Source: Anaerococcus hydrogenalis DSM 7454 (GTDB lineage: Bacteria; Bacillota; Clostridia; Tissierellales; Peptoniphilaceae). From it: a DNA stretch of 64,000 nt. The notes beneath the pieces are model-generated. The model did no database searches. It was not told where the DNA came from and worked only from the letters and a program-made list of their open reading frames with translations. Position 1 is the first letter of the stretch. Each line of letters opens with the position of its first letter. Below are positions 56,702 to 64,000 of the stretch, piece by piece. Position numbers and translations under genes: made by a program. Location: the NCBI RefSeq assembly GCF_000173355.1, contig NZ_ABXA01000044.1:57569-121568 (forward strand). The letters are read 5' to 3'.

Positions 56702-59045
56702 TGCAGGAAAAAACTTTAGAAGTTTTAGAGTTTGAAAAAATTTTGGAAAAACTTCAAAACTATGCAAGAAGTGAACTTGTTAAAAAAGAAATTCTAAAAA
56801 TAAAGCCTAAAAATGATATAAAAGAAATTAAAGAAGAATTAGATAAGACTAAGGCTATGGAAAAGGTCATTGTAGAAAATGGTAATATTGATATTTTTGG
56901 ACTTTATGATTTAAAAGAAATAATTGGCTATGTTAGAAAAAATGGAATCCTTGAACCCTTTGAACTTTTAAAAATTCTTGACTTATTGAGGGTTAGTAAT
57001 TATTTAAAAGAATATGGGGAAAATATAGAAGATTCTTATATTAAAGATATTTTTGATAGGATTTCTACCAATGATTTTATAAAAGATGAAATAGAAAGGT
57101 CTATAATTTCTGAAGATGAAATTGCTGATAATGCATCGGCAAATTTAAGGTCTATTAGAAAAAGAATGGGAAAAAAGGAAGAAGAAATTAAAAATAAATT
57201 ATCATTTTATATTTCATCTTCAAAATTTGACGATTCCCTTCAAGATAAGGTAGTTTCTATTAGGAATGGTAGGTATGTGCTTCCAGTAAAGACAAATAAA
57301 AAAGCAGTCTTAAATGGAATTATCCATGATAGGTCTCAATCTGGAAATACTCTTTTTATAGAACCAAATGCAATTGTAGAATTAAATAATGATTTATCAA
57401 ATTTACAAATCGAAGAAGGCGACGAAATTAGAAGAATTTTGGATAGGCTTTCAAGATTTGTACAAGGTTTTGACCAAGAAATTTTAGAAAATCAAAAATT
57501 AATTCAAAGAATAGACTTTCTACAAGCTAAGGTAAAATATTTTTTGGCCCACGAATATACTATTCCAAAGCTTACAGATAAAAAAATAATTAATTTAAAA
57601 AATGCCCGTCACCCCTTATTAAAGGGAAAGGTTGTGCCAATAAATGTAAAAATTGGTGATGGCTATAACACTTTAATTATTACAGGACCAAATACTGGAG
57701 GAAAAACTGTATCCCTAAAAACAGTTGGATTAATTTCTCTAATGGCCCAATCTGCCTTTTATATACCTTGTGATGAGGATAGTTTGGTAAATGTATTTGA
57801 CGATATATTTTTAGATATTGGAGATACACAATCAATAGAGATGAGTCTTTCAACATTTTCAGCATCCCTTACAAATATTGTAAAAATAACAGAAAATATT
57901 ACAGAAAATTCCCTGGTCTTATTAGATGAAGTTGGAAGTGGAACTGATCCTACAGAAGGGGCAGCCCTCGCCATTTCAATCCTAGAATTTTTGAAAAATA
58001 AAAATACTATGACCTTTGCAACAACCCACTATTCTGAGTTAAAATATTACGCCTTAGAAAAAAATGGGGTAATGAATGCAAGTGTTGAATTTGATCTTGA
58101 GACCTTATCACCAACCTATAAGTTAATTATAGGAACTCCTGGTAAATCAAATGCTTTTGAGATTTCAAAAAGACTAGGTTTAAATAGAGAAATTTTAACA
58201 AATGCCAAGTCAATTCTTTCAGAAGATAACAAAAACTTTAATACAATTTTAGAAGAACTTGACCAAAATAAAAAGAAATGGAAATCAAAAACCAAGAAAT
58301 AGAAGATTACAAGAAAAAAATAAGAAAAGCTAGAAATGATCTTCTATCCCTTTCTGAAAAAATAAAAAAAGAAGAAAAGGATATAATTAAAAAAGCTGAA
58401 GAAAAAGCAAATAAAATCTTGGAAGAGGCCAATGAGTCAAGTCAAGAAATGTTAAAAATTGCAAAAAAATCAAAAAATGCAAACACTTCTGACATTGACA
58501 GGTCCTTAAATGAAATAAGAAATAAATACAAGTCATCAAAAATCGAAAAAGATGAAAATATCCTAAGAGAAAAAAGAAGCAAAAATGCTCCTCAAAATTT
58601 AAAAGTTGGTGACCTTGTAATGATTGAAGGCCTAAATGAAAAGGCTCAAGTTATTGAGAATCCAGATGAAAAGGGTAATATAAAAGTACAAATGGGCATT
58701 TTGAAAATGGATTCTAATATTAAAAATGTTACCAAGCTTAAAGATGAAAATAAAACAAAAGAAAATACCAATAGAATTTACAAGGCAAAAAAAGCCATGC
58801 ACATTTCTCCAACTCTTGATTTGAGGGGGCAAAGATATGATGAGGCTTTAAGAAATTTTGATAAGTATATAGATGATGCAATGTTATCAGGACTTGACCA
58901 AGCAAAAATTATCCACGGTAAGGGAACTGGTGCTTTGAGAAATGGTATTAATGATTATTTAAAAAATAATAAAATGATAGACTCCTATAGGCCTGGAAAT
59001 GAAAAAGAAGGCGGATATGGGGTTACAATTGTAAAATTCAAATAG
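56701..59045 (+). CDS. mutS2: Endonuclease MutS2, frameshifted as sequenced
   Basis: A MutS2 protein of about 780 residues has an N-terminal helical core (MQEKTLEVLEFEKILEKLQN), the ATPase domain with Walker A ITGPNTGGKTVS and Walker B LVLLDEVGSGTDPTEGAAL, and a coiled coil. A KOW-like region (NLKVGDLVMIEGLNEKAQV) and a C-terminal Smr nuclease domain (TLDLRGQRYDEAL, IIHGKGTGALRNGI) complete it. The family blocks recombination and also rescues collided ribosomes in Bacillus. The frame changes near 58270-58274 (A5). One more A joins the parts as LDQNKKEMEIKNQ. It lies between the U32 gene and argS. Confidence 0.9.
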
Positions 59046-59059
59046 ATTTTGGAGGATAA

Positions 59060-60767
59060 ATGGAAGATTTAAAAGGATTAATAGCAAAAAAGCTAGAAGA
59101 AAAAGAACTAGGATTGGATTTTCAAGAAATTTATGATTTGATTGAAATTCCACCTCAAGATGATATGGGAGATTTTTCTTTTCCTTGCTTTATTTTGGCA
59201 AAAAAAATTGAGAAAAAACCCAGCAATTATTGCAAAAGAATTAAAAGAGGATTTAGAAAAAGAAGACTCACCTTATTTTTCAAAGGTAGATTCCTTAAAT
59301 GCCTACCTAAACTTTTATATAGATAGGAAATATTTACAAGATCAAGTTTTAAGAGAAATTATTAAAGAAAAAGAAAATTATGGTAGGTCAGATATGGGAA
59401 AGGGAAAAAATATTGTACTCGATTTTTCATCAGTAAATATTGCCAAGCCTTTCCACATTGGACATATTAGATCAACTGTCATTGGTGATGCAATTAGAAA
59501 TATTCATGATTTTCTTGGCTATAATACCATAGCTAGTAATTATATTGGAGATTATGGAACACAATTTGGTATTATGATAGCAGCCTACAAGCTTTGGGGT
59601 GATGATGATAAACTAAACCAAAACCCAATAAAGGAGCTTTTAAATTTATATGTAAGATATAATGAGCAAGCTTCTAATGACCAAGATATGATGAATGAAG
59701 CAAGAGATGAATTTAGAAGACTTGAAGAAGGCGAAGAAGAAGCAGTGAGGCTTTGGTCTTGGTTTAAGGAAATTTCATTTAAGGAATTTTACAGAGTTTA
59801 TAAATTATTAGATATAAACTTTGATAATTACCATGGGGAAGCTTATCAATCAAAATATATACCAGATGTTTTAGATCAATTAGAAGAAAAGAACTTATTA
59901 ACAGAATCTGATGGGGCTCAAATAATAGATTTGAGTAAATATGACCTTCCACCAGCTATAATTATTAAATCAAATGGTTCATCAGCTTATATTACCCGTG
60001 ATATAGCAACAGCAATTAATAGGAAAAAAACATATGATTTCTCAGAAAATTTATATGTAGTTGCTACCCAACAAAATCTTCATTTCCAACAATTGTGGGC
60101 AATACTAGAGCTTATGGGATATGATTTTTATAAAGAGTGTAAGCACATACCTTTTGGAATGGTAAGTTTGAAAGATCAAACTTTATCAACTAGAAAGGGT
60201 CAAGTGGTATTTTTGGAAGATGTTTTAAATAAGGCTATTGATAAAACAAAAGAAATAATGAAAGATAGGGATTCAGCTCTTGAAAATCTAGATGAAACTG
60301 CACAAATTGTAGGTATAGGTGCCGTAAAATTCCAAGAATTATATAACAATAGGATAAAAGATTATGTATTTGATTGGGATAATCTATTAAACTTTGAAGG
60401 AGAAACAGGTCCTTACGTACAATATTCATATGCTCGTGCAAAATCCGTCCTAAAAAAAGGTCAAATAGATAACTTTGATAAGGTAGAATTTGATTTATTA
60501 AATACAGATGAAGAATTTAATTTAATAAAATCATTGGCTGAATTTAAAGAATCTATTGTAAGGGCAAAAGAAAAATACGAACCATCCATAATTTCTAGAA
60601 AAGTTATGGACATAGCTAAAAATTTCAATAAATTTTACAATACATCAAAAATTATGGTTGACGATGAAAAATTAAAAGAACAAAGACTAGCCTTGGCTTA
60701 CGCAACATCAATAGTCATTAAAAACGGACTAAAACTACTTGGAATAAAAACAGTGGATCAAATGTAA
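59060..60767 (+). CDS. argS: Arginine-tRNA ligase, frameshifted near its start
   Basis: The class I synthetase of about 568 residues charges tRNA-Arg. The start MEDLKGLIAKKLEEK at 59060 has TGGAGG upstream. The frame changes in the A8 run at 59200-59207. With seven A it reads FILAKKLRKNPAIIAKEL, the normal family sequence. The HIGH-type motif is KPFHIGHIRSTVIGDA and the anticodon-binding domain has ETGPYVQYSYARAKS. Its product, charged tRNA-Arg, is the signal read by the three arginine T-boxes. No T-box precedes argS itself. Confidence 0.93.
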
Positions 60768-61468
60768 TGAAAGAAAGAATTATAGATTTTTTAGAAATTT
60801 CAAAAGAAGCTTTTTTTGAAAGTATAAAAAAAATAAAAAAATCATATATTTTATTAATTTCTTTAATAGTTAGGTCTATATTTGAAGGAATGAAGGGTTT
60901 ATCAGTAATAAACTCTTCCTATCTTTCATTCCTAATAAATTATTTGATAGAGATATTAATTTTATGTTTTGTAGCCCAAGCCCTAAGGTCGATTGTCCTA
61001 TATAACAACACGGGGAAAAAATCAATAGAAAATTCAATATCAAATTTTTTCTACTTGATCATGTCTGCTATGTTTTCAATATACATAGTAGACTTAATAA
61101 TAAATAACCTACTTGGAGGAATTGATCCGACAATTTCATACCTTGTAAGCATAATATTTAAATTTTTTACATCAGCCGTAATAGAACTTGTCTATATAGA
61201 AAGTGTTTATGGATTTACTATATTAATAGACTCCTTTAATTTTGTAAAAAATAACATATTTATTTGGGGAATCTATGCCCTAATTTATACCTTAGTAGAA
61301 GCTTATTTAATAAATAAATTAGTTATGAATACCTTGGTAATAGGAAATGAACTTATTTATGTAATCCTGCTTTCCTTGTGGGATACAATATTTTTACTAT
61401 TTAAAGGACATTTATTTAAAATATTATCCAAACACTCCTACAGGCAAAGAAAATTTATGAGAGGATAA
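60767..61468 (+). CDS. Membrane protein of unknown function
   Basis: The 233-residue protein has about five to six hydrophobic segments, with a short charged N-terminus and a basic C-terminus (SYRQRKFMRG). The ATG shares a base with the argS stop codon (TAATG), and the TPR-protein gene follows after one base, so the three are likely to be co-expressed. I recognise no family motif. The topology is consistent with a small integral membrane protein of the DUF type. Confidence 0.6.
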   Translation: MKERIIDFLEISKEAFFESIKKIKKSYILLISLIVRSIFEGMKGLSVINSSYLSFLINYLIEILILCFVAQALRSIVLYNNTGKKSIENSISNFFYLIMSAMFSIYIVDLIINNLLGGIDPTISYLVSIIFKFFTSAVIELVYIESVYGFTILIDSFNFVKNNIFIWGIYALIYTLVEAYLINKLVMNTLVIGNELIYVILLSLWDTIFLLFKGHLFKILSKHSYRQRKFMRG

Positions 61469-61469
61469 A

Positions 61470-62570
61470 ATGGCAAAAATAGACCAATATTTTTTAAATT
61501 TTACAGACAAACTAGCCTACATTGACCTAAAAAAAGAATCGTCATATGAACTTTTAAATAAAACTCCCTTAGCCCTTTATGCAAAAGACTTATCAGAAAA
61601 TGTAATAAGTGGGGAATTTGAAAACAAAATAAACTTAGATATAATTCTTGACGGACTAATAATAAATTTAGGAATTGATAAAGACTTTAGATACAAAGAA
61701 TCCTATATAAAAATAATAGAAAATTATATAAAAAATATAGGGTCATATACATCACAAAAGGCTTTAAAAATAATAGAAAAAAATCCAGAAAAATCACTCC
61801 TTTTACTAAGGGGAGGATATATAATAAACCCATTTGATAAATACAATTCATATAATTATGCCAGAGTATTATGGCCAAAGGCGTATGAAGATACAGAATA
61901 TAAGGATGAATTTATCAAAGAAGCTTTAAGGATTTTACAAGAAATAATAAACCAAGACCAAGATTTCCCTCTATCTTATTATGAGCTAGGAAATATATAC
62001 GCAAATCTTGGAGAGTATATAAAGGCAAGATCTTACTATGAAAATGCCCTCCAAAGAACAAAAGATATACAAGCTCAAGATGAAATAAGAGACAAAATAA
62101 AAATGATATTTGACAATGCAGAAATAGAAGAAGGCCTTTACTATATAGGAAAGGGAAACTTTGATAGGGCAATTCAAATACTAACCAGACTCTTATCAAA
62201 AACTAAAAGAGCAGATGCTTACTATTACCTAGCAGTAGCCTATCAAAATGTAGGTCAATATGAAAATTCAAACCTTGCCTTTAAAAACTCATTAGACAAG
62301 GGCGGAGAATTTAGAGAACTTTATAATGACTATGCCATAAGTTTATATGCAACAAAAAAACCAATAGATGCCATAGAAATAATAAACCAAGGTCTAAAAA
62401 AATATCCAGAAGACCCAAGGATGACCTACAATAGACTGCAAATAAATTTATCTCTTAATAACATAAAAAAAGCAAAAGAAGATATAGAAAATCTAGAAAG
62501 CTATGACGATTTAAGCGATGAACTAAGACAAAATATACAAATAATAAAAGACCAATACAAACTAAACTAA
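61470..62570 (+). CDS. TPR-repeat protein
   Basis: The 366-residue soluble protein has tetratricopeptide repeats from about residue 160 to the end. Recognisable units are LSYYELGNIYANLGEYIKAR, GLYYIGKGNFDRAIQILTRL, and ADAYYYLAVAYQNVGQYENS. The first 150 residues are less regular. There is no signal peptide. It is one base after the membrane protein gene and probably pairs with it in function, perhaps as a cytoplasmic scaffold. That is inferred from position only. Confidence 0.75.
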   Translation: MAKIDQYFLNFTDKLAYIDLKKESSYELLNKTPLALYAKDLSENVISGEFENKINLDIILDGLIINLGIDKDFRYKESYIKIIENYIKNIGSYTSQKALKIIEKNPEKSLLLLRGGYIINPFDKYNSYNYARVLWPKAYEDTEYKDEFIKEALRILQEIINQDQDFPLSYYELGNIYANLGEYIKARSYYENALQRTKDIQAQDEIRDKIKMIFDNAEIEEGLYYIGKGNFDRAIQILTRLLSKTKRADAYYYLAVAYQNVGQYENSNLAFKNSLDKGGEFRELYNDYAISLYATKKPIDAIEIINQGLKKYPEDPRMTYNRLQINLSLNNIKKAKEDIENLESYDDLSDELRQNIQIIKDQYKLN

Positions 62571-62598
62571 TCTCAAATTAATTTTTGAGATTTTTTTT
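62569..62598 (+). terminator. Terminator after the TPR gene
   Basis: AATCTCAAA (62569-62577) pairs with TTTGAGATT (62584-62592), followed by T8. Confidence 0.87.
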
Positions 62599-62672
62599 AT
62601 TATATGAGTTGAATAAGAAAAGAAAAAAAGTATGTTCATAATATAATAACGTTTACTAAATAGGAGGAAATT

Positions 62673-63047
62673 ATGAAAATAATTCAAACAAAAAAAGCAC
62701 CAGCAGCAGTTGGAGCATATTCACAAGGAATAGTAACAAACGGATTCGTATACTCATCAGGACAACTTCCACTAGTACCAGAAACAGGCGAATTAATATC
62801 AGATGATATCAAAAAAGCTACAAGACAATCATTAGAAAATGTAAAAGCTATAATAGAAGAAGGCGGATCATCTGTAGAAAAAATCGTAAAAGTTAACATA
62901 TTCTTAGATGATGTAAATGACTTTGCAGCAGTAAACGAAGTATATGCAGAATTTTTTGGTGACCACAAACCAGCAAGAAGCTGTGTAGAAGTAGGAAAAT
63001 TACCAAAAGGTGGACTATTAGAAATAGAAGCAATAGCTGAATTATAA
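62673..63047 (+). CDS. ridA: RidA-family reactive imine deaminase
   Basis: The 124-residue protein of the RidA/YjgF family shows TKKAPAAVGAYSQGIVTNGF, FVYSSGQLPLVPETGEL, and the end ARSCVEVGKLPKGGLLEIEA. The Arg in PARSCVEV is the conserved residue that binds the carboxylate. RidA proteins destroy 2-aminoacrylate and related imines formed by PLP enzymes. AGGAGG stands before the ATG. It is followed after 11 bases by a peroxiredoxin gene, and the two form a small stress-related operon. Confidence 0.95.
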   Translation: MKIIQTKKAPAAVGAYSQGIVTNGFVYSSGQLPLVPETGELISDDIKKATRQSLENVKAIIEEGGSSVEKIVKVNIFLDDVNDFAAVNEVYAEFFGDHKPARSCVEVGKLPKGGLLEIEAIAEL

Positions 63048-63058
63048 TAGGAGAATTA

Positions 63059-63514
63059 ATGTCAATAATAAAAAAAGGTGAAAAAGCACCATTATTTAAT
63101 ATAAAAGATCAAAATGCTGAAGATGTAAACTTAGAAAACTATAGAGGAAAAAAAGTTATACTTTCATCCCACCCTCTAGCATTTACATCAGTATGTGCAG
63201 ACCAAATGAGATCTCTTGAAAGAAATTACGATAGAATCCAAGAAAAAGGAGAAACTGTAGTAATAGGACTTTCAATAGATCCACAACCATCAAAAAAGGC
63301 ATGGGCTGCAGTATTAAATATAGATAATGTAAAATTTGCATCAGACTTTTTCCCACTTGGAGAAGTTGCAAAAGCTTATGGAATATTTAATGAAGAAAAC
63401 TCAGCAAGCAAAAGAGCAAATATAATAATAGATGAAGAAGGAATTGTTAAGTGGTCAAAAGAATATCCACAAGCACAACTTCCTGATATAGAAGAAGTAA
63501 TAGAAAATTTATAA
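63059..63514 (+). CDS. Peroxiredoxin (AhpC/TSA family)
   Basis: The 151-residue thiol peroxidase has the family site HPLAFTSVCADQM, whose Cys is the peroxidatic one. His replaces the usual Pro-start residue. No clear resolving cysteine is seen, so it looks like a 1-Cys type. The core KVILSSHPLAF and the end IIIDEEGIVKWSKEYPQAQLPD are typical. It reduces hydrogen peroxide and organic peroxides, helpful to an anaerobe under air. A terminator follows at 63552-63580. Confidence 0.9.
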   Translation: MSIIKKGEKAPLFNIKDQNAEDVNLENYRGKKVILSSHPLAFTSVCADQMRSLERNYDRIQEKGETVVIGLSIDPQPSKKAWAAVLNIDNVKFASDFFPLGEVAKAYGIFNEENSASKRANIIIDEEGIVKWSKEYPQAQLPDIEEVIENL

Positions 63515-63520
63515 AAACAT

Positions 63521-63548
63521 TTGACAAAAGTCAAAAAGATAATATACT
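63521..63548 (+). promoter_or_regulatory. First candidate rRNA promoter (P1)
   Basis: TTGACA (63521-63526) and TATACT (63543-63548) are 16 bases apart. Its start of transcription would fall in the stem of the terminator at 63552-63580. Confidence 0.65.
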
Positions 63549-63551
63549 AAT

Positions 63552-63580
63552 ATAGCTGTTTGATTAACAGCTATATTTTT
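63552..63580 (+). terminator. Terminator of ridA-peroxiredoxin operon
   Basis: ATAGCTGTT (63552-63560) pairs with AACAGCTAT (63566-63574), then a T run. Confidence 0.85.
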
Positions 63581-63623
63581 ATCTCAAAATAGTCAAGAAA
63601 AAGTTTTAAAAACTTCAAAAAAC

Positions 63624-63655
63624 TTGACAAGAAAAAATACGAGATATAATATAAT
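63624..63655 (+). promoter_or_regulatory. Second candidate rRNA promoter (P2)
   Basis: TTGACA (63624-63629) is followed by overlapping TATAAT and TAATAT strings between 63645 and 63655. Confidence 0.7.
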
Positions 63656-63715
63656 AGTCGGCACCAAGAAAGAGGTCGTGTTAAACAAAAGAATTTAAAA
63701 AATCTTTAAAAAAAC

Positions 63716-63744
63716 TTGACAAGCTTTCAAAAAGGTGGTAGACT
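63716..63744 (+). promoter_or_regulatory. Third candidate rRNA promoter (P3)
   Basis: TTGACA (63716-63721) and TAGACT (63739-63744) have a 17-base spacer. It lies about 105 bases before the mature 16S end. Confidence 0.8.
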
Positions 63745-63848
63745 TAAATAGTCATTACAAATGACACATGAACCTTTAATAAAACAAAATAAAACTACAA
63801 AGTTAATACTTTGAGACCAAATGAAAATGACAATAGTCAAGATCAAAC

Positions 63849-64000
63849 TTTAATTGAGAGTTTGATCCTGGCTCAGGATAAACGCTGGCGGCGTGCATAA
63901 CACATGCAAGTCGAACGATGAAACTTAGATGATTTCTTCGGAATGAACTTAAGTGGATTAGTGGCGAACGGGTGAGTAACACGTGAGTAACCTGCCTTAC
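63849..64000 (+). rRNA. 16S ribosomal RNA, 5' end (cut by window edge)
   Basis: AGAGTTTGATCCTGGCTCAG, the universal 5' primer site, lies at 63857-63876. ACGCTGGCGGCGTGC, the V1 region and GTGAGTAACACGTGAGTAACC follow. The exact mature 5' end is approximate. V1 (GATGAAACTTAGATG) looks like Anaerococcus-type 16S from memory only. Confidence 0.97.

Noticed and set aside
1..64000. CRISPR arrays, insertion-sequence transposases, integrons or a replication origin
   Set aside because: I looked for regularly spaced repeats, transposase motifs and DnaA-box clusters and saw none that hold up.

Overview
The window looks like a chromosome segment of a low-GC, anaerobic Gram-positive coccus of the Peptoniphilaceae (Tissierellia), most likely Anaerococcus or a close relative. 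This rests on the AT-rich codon use, the strong AGGAGG ribosome binding sites, the T-box leaders, the Clostridia-type 2-hydroxyacyl-CoA dehydratase activase, and the 5' end of a 16S rRNA gene at the right edge. The genus is an inference and has not been checked by a search.

Layout, left to right. 1-704: end of a ribosomal protein operon (rpoA, rplQ). 823-5136: tightly overlapping operon of a PAS-SpoIIE phosphatase, deoC, a cytoplasmic alpha-amylase, RNase HI and a sugar O-acetyltransferase. 5145-11278: arginine section, with argG behind an arginine T-box and, on the minus strand, an NhaC-family transporter plus argH behind another. 11355-11792: REP-like repeats. 11838-14233: a DUF3783 protein, an unknown helical protein and a stand-alone holin/amidase pair. 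14271-18007 (minus): SdpI/SdpR and a broken ABC exporter. 18105-23857: a degenerate GH13-like protein, a TIM-barrel protein, a second REP-like locus, a P1 peptidase, rpsF-ssb-rpsR, a radical SAM protein and an isochorismatase-fold hydrolase. 24181-32816: dehydratase activase, metY behind a methionine T-box, an amino-acid ABC transporter behind a third arginine T-box, and tRNA-Leu. 33165-42850: an aspartate-catabolism locus (aspA, Asp/Glu symporter, Asp/Glu racemase, LysR regulator, fumC, malic enzyme, second NhaC transporter, isoaspartyl dipeptidase). 42888-48319: msrB, an aminotransferase, a palindromic intergenic element, a PEPCK-like protein and an FAD oxidoreductase. 48324-53955: infC-rpmI-rplT with an L20-type leader, an rRNA methylase, and pheS-pheT behind a phenylalanine T-box. 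53964-62570: zapA, U32 peptidase, mutS2, argS, a membrane protein and a TPR protein. 62673-64000: ridA, a peroxiredoxin, rRNA promoters and the 16S start.

Two themes link the genes. First, arginine supply: three T-boxes appear to read an AGA codon and control synthesis (argG, argH) and two different transporters. Second, aspartate use: the 33-43 kb locus can take up aspartate, racemise D-aspartate, release aspartate from isoaspartyl peptides and convert it through fumarate and malate to pyruvate.

Many otherwise well-conserved genes are split by single-base shifts, about 20 sites in all. Nearly all lie in A or T runs, and at most of them a run of 7 would restore the frame where 6 or 8 is present. 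Sequencing or assembly error in homopolymers is the simplest reading. I give such genes as single features spanning both frames.
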